From contig JAGXLC010000008.1 in the NCBI GenBank assembly GCA_018334875.1, positions 1 to 35,844 on the forward strand: a DNA stretch of 35,844 bases. The letters run 5' to 3'. Made by a program: the position numbers and the translations under genes. The notes below the pieces were generated by a model, which did not search any database, had not been told where the DNA came from, and saw only the letters and a program-made list of their open reading frames with translations. This document shows, piece after piece, positions 22,567 through 30,123 of the stretch. Within the stretch, counting starts at the first letter, position 1. Every line of letters begins with the position of its first letter. This DNA comes from Bacteroidales bacterium (GTDB taxonomy: Bacteria; Bacteroidota; Bacteroidia; Bacteroidales; UBA12077).

Positions 22567-23335
22567 TCCCGGCTTTTTTCTGAAGCTCCTTCAGTTTGGC
22601 ATATTTAATGAAATTTGAAAAAGCAGACATTCTGCAGATGATGTAGCCGTAATATCCGTCGAGAAAACCGAGTTTTATAAAGTAGTTCCTGAAAAACCGG
22701 GACGCCGATTTAACAATGATCTTCAAGGTGCTGCTTCTTTTTCCTTTGTCAAATAAAGCTTTTGCACCTTCTTCGGAAAACTTATTGGTCTGATCTACAT
22801 GTTCCTGTATGCTGTTGAAACAGTAATGCAGTAAATCCCCCTGAAGAAATTTCAGTCTGCTGCCTTCCTCGAGTTCGTAACGATCATGGGGATTAACACC
22901 TTTCCATCTGCCTTTACGGGTATCAAACAGCCTCAGCTTCCGGTCGGGATACCATCCCGAATGCCGGATCCATTTACCGCAATAATTGGTCAGCCGGTTA
23001 AAATAATATCCATCGTATTTCTGGTCTTGCTTAACCTTGCGTATCGATTCCTTTAATTCATCTGACAAGGCTTCGTCGGCATCAAGAGATAAAATAAAAG
23101 GATATGTTGCCTGGACAACGGCAAAATTCTTTTGCTGTATGTGCCCTTCAAAAGCATGTTGAATGAATTTTGCTCCGTATTGCCTGCAAATCTCTTCAGT
23201 TCTGTCTGTGGAGAAAGAATCCACTACCACCACTTCATCGGCTAGTTCTCCCACCGATTCAATGCAACGGGCAATGTTTCGCTCTTCATTATATGTGATA
23301 ATCACAAGTGAGATGGGGGTCATCAGTCCGGTCAT
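22562..23335 (-). CDS. Glycosyltransferase family 2 (WaaE/KdtX-like)
   Basis: This 257-aa protein is a GT2 glycosyltransferase of the lipopolysaccharide-core type that adds a sugar from a nucleotide donor at the cytoplasmic face of the membrane. The GT-A fold is clear: ISLVIITYNEERNIARCIES (8-27), VVVVDSFSTDRT (35-45), the DxD-like motif SLDADEAL with Asp85 and Asp87, and the acceptor segment HSGWYPDRKLRLF. The C-terminal part with LGFLDGYYGYIICRMSAFSNF resembles a membrane-associated helix pair. The start overlaps the stop of the upstream heptosyltransferase gene (TAATG), so translation is coupled. Its stop codon lies in repeat element C, so the original C-terminus may have been replaced. 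Confidence 0.93.
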   Translation of the reverse strand: MTGLMTPISLVIITYNEERNIARCIESVGELADEVVVVDSFSTDRTEEICRQYGAKFIQHAFEGHIQQKNFAVVQATYPFILSLDADEALSDELKESIRKVKQDQKYDGYYFNRLTNYCGKWIRHSGWYPDRKLRLFDTRKGRWKGVNPHDRYELEEGSRLKFLQGDLLHYCFNSIQEHVDQTNKFSEEGAKALFDKGKRSSTLKIIVKSASRFFRNYFIKLGFLDGYYGYIICRMSAFSNFIKYAKLKELQKKAGN

Positions 23336-24312
23336 TAAATCAACAATTTGTTTATATCAATGGTTCGTGCACATCTGAAATGTCCTTCGGGGCAGGCATG
23401 AAACCCATGAAGGCCACAGGGCCGGCAATACAAATCGATATCGGTTTCCACGACATGGGATTGATCGGAGACGGGATAAAAACCAAATTCCGGAACGGTA
23501 GAGCAAAAAACAGCCGTTACCGGAGCATTCATAGCCGAGGCCATATGCAGGGGGGCGGAATCATTTACATAATTCATTCGTGCGTTTTCCATCAGTGCGG
23601 CCGTTTCCAGAAAGCTCAGCTTTCCAGCAAGGTTAAAGACCCTCTCCCTGCCTGATTCCTGAATGATCTGCATACATAATTCATGGTCTTCCGGTCCCCC
23701 GATCATATGAATGTCATATTGAGGATCCAGCTTGCCCAGTAAGCCAATCCACTTCTCTTTCGGAAATTGCTTGGTAAACCAAACCGATGCCGGCGCTATA
23801 GTCAGATACGCTCTCTCCTTTAGTGGTTTCACCTTATTATAGTGCTCCCTGGACGGATATAACCGGGGTCTGGTAAATTCAGAACCGGTAATGGGTTCCA
23901 CCAACTCCAGGTTCCTTTCTATTTCATGCTTTCCGTTTCCTATTTCATGATGAACCTTAAGGTCGTAAGCAAAGGCAAGGGGATTTTTATCAAACCCTGC
24001 CTTATGTTGCGATCGGGCAAAAAGAGAAATGACGCCGGTTGTAAAAAAACGCTGAAGGTTGATCACATAATCATAACGAAGCTTCCTGATTTTCCGGATC
24101 ATCTGAAGCACATGGGCATATTTCCGTGTCTTTTTATCCAGCACATATACCTGTTGGAGATGCGGGTGGTTACTCAGTAACACTTCATTTCCCTTCCTGA
24201 GCAGAAAGTCGATTCCGGCACCGGGATAATGTTGCCTGAGTTTTTCGATTAATGGCGTAGCAAGAATAACATCTCCGATGAATGCGGTTTGAATAATCAA
24301 AAACTGCTTCAT
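23335..24312 (-). CDS. Glycosyltransferase family 9 (heptosyltransferase-like)
   Basis: GT9 enzymes such as WaaC and WaaF add heptose to the inner core of lipopolysaccharide. This 325-aa protein has the N-terminal pattern FLIIQTAFIGDVILATPLIEKLRQHYP (acceptor domain with the GD motif) and the C-terminal nucleotide-sugar domain with APASVWFTKQFPKEKW (conserved Lys), IHMIGGPEDHELC, VFNLAGKLSFLETAALMENA and NDSAPLHMASAMNAPVTAVF. The C-terminus is Cys-rich (CRPCGLHGFHACPEGHFRCA), a known feature of some GT9 proteins. The donor sugar is not predictable. It lies 6 nt after dapD. Confidence 0.94.
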   Translation of the reverse strand: MKQFLIIQTAFIGDVILATPLIEKLRQHYPGAGIDFLLRKGNEVLLSNHPHLQQVYVLDKKTRKYAHVLQMIRKIRKLRYDYVINLQRFFTTGVISLFARSQHKAGFDKNPLAFAYDLKVHHEIGNGKHEIERNLELVEPITGSEFTRPRLYPSREHYNKVKPLKERAYLTIAPASVWFTKQFPKEKWIGLLGKLDPQYDIHMIGGPEDHELCMQIIQESGRERVFNLAGKLSFLETAALMENARMNYVNDSAPLHMASAMNAPVTAVFCSTVPEFGFYPVSDQSHVVETDIDLYCRPCGLHGFHACPEGHFRCARTIDINKLLI

Positions 24313-24318
24313 ACCAGG

Positions 24319-25134
24319 TTATGCTTCCACATTAAATTCTCTCAGGGCTTGATTCAACGAAGTTTTATGATCCGTGGAGGCTTTTCTTTCTCCGATAATC
24401 AGCGCGCACTGCACCTGGAATTCACCGGCAGGAAACTGTTTGGTATAAGTGCCCGGGATAACCACTGAGCGTGCGGGAACTTTCCCTTTGTACGTAACCG
24501 GCTCATCGCCCGACACATCAATAATTTTTGTAGATTGGGTTATGGAAACATTGGCGGCAATAACGGCCTCCTTCTCTATCCTGACGCCCTCCACGATTAT
24601 GGCACGCGATCCGATGAAACAATGGTCCTCAATGATCACGGGTGCAGCCTGTACAGGTTCAAGCACGCCGCCTATACCTACACCACCGCTTAAGTGGACA
24701 TTTTCCCCGATTTGAGCGCAACTTCCTACTGTTGCCCAGGTATCCACCATTGTGCCACTTCCCACATGAGCCCCAATATTCACGTAGGAAGGCATCATAA
24801 TGACATTGGGAGAAAGATAGGAACCGTAACGGGCAATGGCATGCGGAACAACACGAACGCCCATCTTATCGTAACCATGCTTTAAATCAATTTTATCGTG
24901 AAACTCAAAAGGACCGCTCTCAATCTTCTTCATCTCCTGAATGGGGAAATACAAAATCACGGCCATCTTCACCCATTGATTGACCCTCCATTCTCCTTCG
25001 GAAAACTCAGCAACCCGGATCTTGCCCTGATCCAGCATATCAATTACTTCCCTGATCATCTTCTGGTTGTCCGGAACATTCAATAATTCCCGGTTGTCCC
25101 AAATTTCTTGTATTTTATTCTTATATTGTTCCAT
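24319..25134 (-). CDS. dapD: Tetrahydrodipicolinate N-succinyltransferase
   Basis: DapD succinylates tetrahydrodipicolinate in the succinylase branch of lysine and meso-diaminopimelate synthesis. The 271-aa protein is a left-handed beta-helix trimer: an N-terminal helical domain (1-100), then hexapeptide repeats from about residue 105 (NVIMMPSYVNIGAHVGSGTMVDTWATVG, GENVHLSGGVGIGG), the catalytic and CoA segments around DHCFIGSRAIIVEGV, and a C-terminal part with VVIPGTYTKQFPAGEF. It heads a minus-strand operon with two glycosyltransferases, linking peptidoglycan precursor supply and surface polysaccharide. A good promoter lies at 25156-25186. Confidence 0.96.
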   Translation of the reverse strand: MEQYKNKIQEIWDNRELLNVPDNQKMIREVIDMLDQGKIRVAEFSEGEWRVNQWVKMAVILYFPIQEMKKIESGPFEFHDKIDLKHGYDKMGVRVVPHAIARYGSYLSPNVIMMPSYVNIGAHVGSGTMVDTWATVGSCAQIGENVHLSGGVGIGGVLEPVQAAPVIIEDHCFIGSRAIIVEGVRIEKEAVIAANVSITQSTKIIDVSGDEPVTYKGKVPARSVVIPGTYTKQFPAGEFQVQCALIIGERKASTDHKTSLNQALREFNVEA

Positions 25135-25155
25135 AATTCAAAGTTTTTAACTTCA

Positions 25156-25186
25156 CAAAAATACAGAAAAAAGTATATTACAAAAA
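25156..25186 (-). promoter_or_regulatory. Promoter of the dapD operon
   Basis: On the minus strand TTTTTG (25181-25186) is followed after 17 nt by TATTTTTG (25156-25163), a textbook Bacteroidota -33/-7 pair. The start codon is 21 nt downstream. Confidence 0.75.
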
Positions 25187-25313
25187 CGATTAAAAGAAAG
25201 GGAACTGCTGTTAATTTTTGTTAATTGAGGAGTATATCCGTTTGAAAACAATTATATATGCAGTAAATTTATCATTCTAAATTCAAATCGATATCAAAGA
25301 CCGTTTCTACATA

Positions 25314-26102
25314 ATGATCATTTTGATAATTCTGAGTCAGCTTGCTTATTCTCAGAAAAAGGACAGTACCATCCATTTTTTCGGGAATCTTTATGATGCT
25401 GATACTTTCAAACCGATACGCAACGCTCATATCATCAATATAAACAACAACAGGGCTACCATCTCCGATACGCTGGGCAATTTCGATATCAGATTAAACC
25501 CGGGTGATTCTCTGAAGATAAGCTCCATTGGATACAGGCAGAAGTTTTATCAATATACCGGAGAATGGAAAAATGATGCTTTCGAAAGCATCCCGTTAAA
25601 GGAAAGAATATATGAAATATCAGAGGTAGAGATTACGCCCTGGGGAACTTATGAAGAGTTTAAAGAAAGGTTTTTGAATCTTGACAGGGAAACGCCAAGG
25701 GAAAAAATTCATCCCCTGGCATGGGATTTTCTGAAGGAAAGACCGGAAGAAGAAGAGCCTATCGAGCCAGGCATCTCTTCGCCAATAAGCATGATATACA
25801 ACCTGCTTAGTCAGGAGGGGAAAGAAAGAAGGAAATACCAGGAAATTAAAAAGAAAGAGGACAAGGAGAAAAAAATCAACTCGAAATTCAACAGGGAGAT
25901 CGTGGGCAATCTTACGGGGCTGGAGGGAGAGAAACTTGACAGGTTTATGGAATTTTGTAATTTTACCGATGAATATATCCTCAACACCAGAGAATATTTT
26001 ATTCTTGAAAGGGTGAAACGGAAATACAAGCAGTTCATGAAAGTGGATTCACTGAATCAAATTAAACCAAAAAGTAATGAGCCACTCGATCCCATCAATT
26101 AA
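25314..26102 (+). CDS. Exported protein with carboxypeptidase-like regulatory domain
   Basis: The 262-aa protein begins with a short hydrophobic signal peptide, MIILIILSQLAYSQ, which matches the Bacteroidota pattern ending in Gln. A single carboxypeptidase D regulatory-like beta-sandwich follows (about 20-90): FFGNLYDADTFKPIRNAHIININNNRATISDTLGNF, then SIGYRQKFYQYTG. The C-terminal two-thirds is charged and helical (KEEEPIEP, ERRKYQEIKKKEDKEKK) without recognised domain. Such proteins are common in Bacteroidota and often resemble the first domain of TonB-dependent receptors; function is unknown. It overlaps the next gene by 26 nt, so they are probably co-translated. A slightly earlier start could exist. 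Confidence 0.85.
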   Translation: MIILIILSQLAYSQKKDSTIHFFGNLYDADTFKPIRNAHIININNNRATISDTLGNFDIRLNPGDSLKISSIGYRQKFYQYTGEWKNDAFESIPLKERIYEISEVEITPWGTYEEFKERFLNLDRETPREKIHPLAWDFLKERPEEEEPIEPGISSPISMIYNLLSQEGKERRKYQEIKKKEDKEKKINSKFNREIVGNLTGLEGEKLDRFMEFCNFTDEYILNTREYFILERVKRKYKQFMKVDSLNQIKPKSNEPLDPIN

Positions 26103-27039
26103 AGATATAGAAAATGCGCATCAACGCATATCTGATCAGGTACGCCATACCCAGGTGCTTACTTCATCTTTAGTCAATGAGCTATGCAGCGCAGAGCTGT
26201 ATTTCAAATGCGAAAACTTTCAGAAAACCGGTTCCTTCAAATTCAGGGGAGCTTCCAATGCCGTTCTACAGTTAAGTGAGGAAGAGTCAATCCATGGAGT
26301 TGGCAGCCATTCCTCGGGTAATCATGCAGCCGCGCTGGCATTGGCTACCAGCCTGAGAGGAATTGATGCCCATATCGTTATGCCTGAAAACTCATCCCCG
26401 GTGAAAAGGAAGGCTGTAGAACATTACAATGCCAGGATCACCTATTGTGCACCGGGGCTGGATGCCAGAGAAAAAACTTACCGCAAAATAGAAAAGCAGA
26501 CGGGTGCCAGGTTCATCCATCCTTCCGGCGATTTTCACGTTATCTGCGGACAAGGTACAGCAGCAAAAGAACTGCTGGAAGAAATTCCCGGTTTGGATGC
26601 CATCATAGCACCTGTGGGCGGTGGCGGACTGATAAGTGGTACGGCCATAGCAGCCAAAGCAATGAACAAGAACATACGCGTGTTTGCCGGAGAACCGCAA
26701 AAGGCTGACGATGCCTATCGTTCTTTTAAACAGGGCTTCCTCATTCCGGTTGACCGGCCCAACACCATTGCCGATGGTCTCCTGACCTCTCTTAATCCGC
26801 TTACGTTTAAAATTATAAGCGAATATCTGGACGATGTCTTCACCACCAGTGAAGAAACCATTGTTAAAGCCATGCGCCTGATATGGGAACGCATGAAAAT
26901 CATCGCCGAACCCTCTGCTGCTGTTGCTCTTGCCGCAATCCTCGAGCACAGGTTTGTGTTCAAATCCAAAAAGGTTGGGATTATTCTTTCAGGCGGTAAT
27001 GTAGACCTGAACAATTTGCCTTTCCATAGTAACAGCTAA
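26077..27039 (+). CDS. Threonine/serine dehydratase or serine racemase, PLP-dependent
   Basis: This 320-aa protein is a fold-type II PLP enzyme of the threonine dehydratase/serine racemase group, which removes water from Thr or Ser to give a 2-keto acid and ammonia, or racemises Ser. The PLP lysine is Lys55 in KTGSFKFRGA. SHSSGNHAAALALA (about 97-110) binds the substrate carboxylate, the phosphate loop is VGGGGLISG (about 189-197), and EPSAAVALAAI and LSGGNVDL (PLP ring contact) follow. There is no C-terminal ACT regulatory domain, so it is the catabolic or racemase-like form. It ends 3 nt from the convergent EEP gene. Confidence 0.9.
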   Translation: MSHSIPSIKDIENAHQRISDQVRHTQVLTSSLVNELCSAELYFKCENFQKTGSFKFRGASNAVLQLSEEESIHGVGSHSSGNHAAALALATSLRGIDAHIVMPENSSPVKRKAVEHYNARITYCAPGLDAREKTYRKIEKQTGARFIHPSGDFHVICGQGTAAKELLEEIPGLDAIIAPVGGGGLISGTAIAAKAMNKNIRVFAGEPQKADDAYRSFKQGFLIPVDRPNTIADGLLTSLNPLTFKIISEYLDDVFTTSEETIVKAMRLIWERMKIIAEPSAAVALAAILEHRFVFKSKKVGIILSGGNVDLNNLPFHSNS

Positions 27040-27042
27040 CAA

Positions 27043-28143
27043 TCAATCTTTGATGCTTACCGAGGCTTTAACAGGATAATGATCGGAAAGCGGTTTTCTA
27101 ATAATATCAAATCCGTTTACTTCAAAGGCATCATCATATAAGATATAATCTATACGATAGGATGGGAATTTTCCTTTGTAGGTAATGCCCAAACCTGTGC
27201 CGGCCTCAACAAAAGCATCGTTCAAACCGAAACTGATGGTGTGGTAGGTATAAGATACCGGCGTGTCGTTAAAATCCCCGCAAACAATTACAGGATAAGT
27301 CGATCTATTGATGCTCGCGGAAATTTCTTGTGCCTGTTTTGAACGCTTAATAAAAGCATTTTTTAAACGGGATGAAATATCCCGTATCTCTTTTAAACGG
27401 CGTCGATCACTGTATTGGCTTTGATTGGAAATGAACTGATAATTGTTGTTTTTAAAACGAATGGATTGAAGATGGTTGTTGTAAACGCGAAATCTTTCCC
27501 TGTCAATGAGAATATCGCTAAAAATAGCGGCATTCAAACTTTTTCCAAAATCAATATGCCCCTTCTTTACAATCGGGTATTTACTGAATGTAGCTATTCC
27601 GTATTTGTAATTGCTGTCCTGTGATAACCAAAGGATATGGTTATATTTTAAATCGGGCAGATACTTGCTGATGGTATCCAGGTTAAATTTTTTCTTTTCG
27701 CTTGTATAAAATTCCTGAAAACAAACAATATCCGGGTTATTTTCCCGGATGAGAGAAAAAAGTTCTTTCTGATCCTCACCAGATTCAGAGTCTCCCAGCA
27801 AATTAAACAACCTTACATTATATGAAAGAAAGGTAATTTCTTCCTGGGATTGCAAGGTTTGGATTTTGTCCTTGCCTGAAAAATTCATCTGATAGATAAG
27901 AGAAATAGGTTTAATCCCAATCAGCAAAATGATCAGCGAGAGCAAAAAAAACCATTTCTTGCTAATTATCCAGTAAATTCCAAAGAGTACATTGGCAATC
28001 ACCAGAAAAGGAACAACCAGGCCCAGAAAGGCCATGGGCCAAAAAAGTTCCGGTGATACATAAACAGACACATATGCCAGCAACAAAGCACCACCTAAAA
28101 TATAGTTCAGGAGTTTAATTATTTTATCTATAAAAACTTTCAA
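27043..28143 (-). CDS. Endonuclease/exonuclease/phosphatase family membrane protein
   Basis: The 366-aa protein has two or three hydrophobic N-terminal segments (about 12-30, 36-58 and 65-85), then an EEP-family catalytic domain facing the periplasm or cytoplasm. Catalytic residues can be placed: SYNVRLFN (metal-binding Asn), IVCFQEF (Glu), GIATFSKYPIV, the His of NNHLQSIRF, CGDFNDTP (Asp, Asn) and the terminal SDHYPVKA (Asp-His pair). Such proteins hydrolyse phosphodiester bonds of nucleic acids or phospholipids; substrate is not known. It is the last gene of a minus-strand run and lies behind a large hairpin region (28208-28386), so it may have its own transcript. Confidence 0.9.
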   Translation of the reverse strand: MKVFIDKIIKLLNYILGGALLLAYVSVYVSPELFWPMAFLGLVVPFLVIANVLFGIYWIISKKWFFLLSLIILLIGIKPISLIYQMNFSGKDKIQTLQSQEEITFLSYNVRLFNLLGDSESGEDQKELFSLIRENNPDIVCFQEFYTSEKKKFNLDTISKYLPDLKYNHILWLSQDSNYKYGIATFSKYPIVKKGHIDFGKSLNAAIFSDILIDRERFRVYNNHLQSIRFKNNNYQFISNQSQYSDRRRLKEIRDISSRLKNAFIKRSKQAQEISASINRSTYPVIVCGDFNDTPVSYTYHTISFGLNDAFVEAGTGLGITYKGKFPSYRIDYILYDDAFEVNGFDIIRKPLSDHYPVKASVSIKD

Positions 28144-28207
28144 AACCTAAATTTTTAGCGTTTTGGGTAAAATATCATATTTTCAGATAATGACCGGGAA
28201 ATTGCTC

Positions 28208-28237
28208 TAACCCGAATTATCCAAGAATAATTCTGAC
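28208..28237 (-). repeat. Element F, copy 1 (30-bp inverted repeat)
   Basis: TAACCCGAATTAT-CCAAG-AATAATTCTGAC, a short palindrome. A second copy with one or two changes is at 32388-32417. Confidence 0.6.
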
Positions 28238-28305
28238 GCTATTGAAAAACCTGGCTTTTTACTTCAATAAATTTCGTAAAAACCCGGTTTTTCTAATGCG
28301 GGGTT

Positions 28306-28386
28306 GCCTGCATCCATCCCGCAAACCATCCCGTATTCAAAAACTTTCCCGCTTAACAGCGGGATTCGTTTTTGAATAATGCAGGC
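28306..28386 (-). terminator. Long nested hairpin after the first rhomboid gene
   Basis: GCCTGCAT (28306-28313) pairs with ATGCAGGC (28379-28386), TATTCAAAAAC (28334-28344) with GTTTTTGAATA (28368-28378), and CCCGCT with AGCGGG inside. It begins at the stop codon of the rhomboid gene on the minus strand, so it may terminate or stabilise that message. A further near-palindrome AAAAACCCGGTTTTT is at 28278-28292. Confidence 0.5.
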
Positions 28387-29288
28387 TAATTGGATTGGTC
28401 CTTGCCTCCACCGGCTTTGAATAATAGTTCCTTTTCTTCTTTTGTTAAGCTTTCATAACCTTTTTTGGAAATCTTTTCAAGGATTTTATTGATCTTTTGC
28501 TGCCTTTTGGCTTTTTCTCTGTTGTATTCAATATCCGTTTTAGGTTTATGCTGTTTGTGGGTTACCTTAAATTTAGGCCGGGGTTTAAAAAGGGCGAAAA
28601 GCTCATCCATAAAGTGGTCAAAACCTTTGGTTATAATCTTTCCTTTACGATATTGCCTGATATAAAGATAACCGAATAAAGCTCCGCCAAGGTGTGCAAT
28701 ATGCCCGCCGGAATTAGACGTAGGGATACTCAAAACATCCAGAACTATGGTAAATATGGCAATATATTTCAGTTTAACCGGACCGAGCAGGAGCAGATTG
28801 ATGGAAAAATCCGGAACATATACGGAAATGGCAATCACTATGGCCATCACTGAAGCTGATGCGCCCAGGGCAAAGGAAAGGGTTACAACATCCTGAAAAG
28901 CCGGAAATACATTGAAGGAAAGAATATATAAAGCGGCTCCTGCAAATCCGCCCACCAAATAAACACTCAGCAACTTCTTTTCATTGAGATACATCAGAAA
29001 GATGCGCCCAAATACATAAAGCCACAATAGGTTAAAAGCAATATGGAAAAAACCCTCATGAAGGAACATATAAGTCAGCAGGGTCCAGGGTCGGGTCACC
29101 AGCGTACCAAGTTCGGCCGGCACTGAAAGCCAATGTACAAGGACTGAGCTGACGCCACTGAACCCGAATAAAAATGCCAGCACCTGAATGACTTTAATAC
29201 CAAGAAAAACGGCGACATTGATATAAATCAATTTGATCAGGCTGCTCCCGCGTTTAAACGTATCACGAATTTGATCTGCAATACCCAT
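28386..29288 (-). CDS. Rhomboid family intramembrane serine protease, with C-terminal tail
   Basis: Rhomboids cut transmembrane proteins inside the membrane using a Ser-His dyad. In this 300-aa protein six hydrophobic segments span about residues 18-210. Catalytic Ser144 sits in GASASVMA (usual GASG), and His199 in GGHIAHLGGALFG. The HxxxN oxyanion region is HIAFNLLWL (82-90). The tail (210-300) is cytoplasmic, strongly basic (KPRPKFKVTHKQHKPKTD) and ends in a helical KKGYESLTKEEKELLFKAGG motif often seen in Bacteroidota rhomboids. It lies 62 nt downstream of a second rhomboid gene. Confidence 0.92.
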   Translation of the reverse strand: MGIADQIRDTFKRGSSLIKLIYINVAVFLGIKVIQVLAFLFGFSGVSSVLVHWLSVPAELGTLVTRPWTLLTYMFLHEGFFHIAFNLLWLYVFGRIFLMYLNEKKLLSVYLVGGFAGAALYILSFNVFPAFQDVVTLSFALGASASVMAIVIAISVYVPDFSINLLLLGPVKLKYIAIFTIVLDVLSIPTSNSGGHIAHLGGALFGYLYIRQYRKGKIITKGFDHFMDELFALFKPRPKFKVTHKQHKPKTDIEYNREKAKRQQKINKILEKISKKGYESLTKEEKELLFKAGGGKDQSN

Positions 29289-29350
29289 AACTCAATCTTT
29301 TTAAAATTTGCTCTTTTGTAAACAATCTCTTACTATGTGTGAATTGATAA

Positions 29351-30088
29351 TCAATAAAACGAGCCTTTTCTGGAATTCCAATATTTAATCAGAATAAAAC
29401 CAAAAAGCATTCCGCCCACATGGGCAAAATGAGCTACATTGCTCCCTGGCTGGCTGATACCAAGAAACAGTTCAATTACCCCATACCCCATGACAAAATA
29501 TTTTGCTTTAATGGGAATGGGAGGAAAAAGCAACAACAACTGTGTATTGGGAAAAAGCATACCAAAGGCCAGCAGAATACCAAAAACAGCGCCTGAGGCC
29601 CCAACAGTAGGTATATTTATCGAGAGATTCAGCTTAGCCATATTGGGGTCGGTAAAATTTTGATTATTCTGTAAGGCACTAAAACCTCTTGCCATCACTT
29701 CATTAATTTGTTCCTGCGGCATTTGAGCCATAAGACTTTGAATCTGGATATGGTTCACCATCAAATGGAGGAAGGCTGCCCCAAGGCCTGTAACAAAGTA
29801 ATAGATGAAAAACCTTTTAGGTCCCCAAACATTTTCCAATACCCGGCCAAACATCCAAAGCGCAAACATATTGAAAAACAGGTGGGCAAAATTCCCGTGC
29901 ATGAACATATGGGTGATAATTTGATAAGGCTCAAACTGATCTGAACCCCAATAAAATAAACCCAATGTCCAGTTCAGGTTAATGGCTCCGCTAAATGCAT
30001 AATAACCAAGCAACATTAAAGCATTAATGATAATAAGGTTCTTAACTACCGGCGGCGTCCCACCAAATGGGCTTTTTCTGTAATTCAT
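29351..30088 (-). CDS. Rhomboid family intramembrane serine protease, short form
   Basis: This 245-aa protein has the same family motifs with canonical residues: Ser165 in GASGAVFGILLAFGMLFP, His220 and His223 in AHFAHVGGMLFG, and HxxxN in HGNFAHLFFNMFALW. An insertion of about 45 residues (about 112-158, QIQSLMAQMPQEQINEVMARG) between TM segments is polar and helical; such a loop lies on the periplasmic side. It lies 35 nt downstream of mutL and 62 nt upstream of the other rhomboid, in one minus-strand run. The substrates of both proteases are unknown. Confidence 0.94.
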   Translation of the reverse strand: MNYRKSPFGGTPPVVKNLIIINALMLLGYYAFSGAINLNWTLGLFYWGSDQFEPYQIITHMFMHGNFAHLFFNMFALWMFGRVLENVWGPKRFFIYYFVTGLGAAFLHLMVNHIQIQSLMAQMPQEQINEVMARGFSALQNNQNFTDPNMAKLNLSINIPTVGASGAVFGILLAFGMLFPNTQLLLLFPPIPIKAKYFVMGYGVIELFLGISQPGSNVAHFAHVGGMLFGFILIKYWNSRKGSFY

Positions 30089-30123
30089 TATATCCCGTAT
30101 TTTTGTTGTAAATTTTAAAAAAT

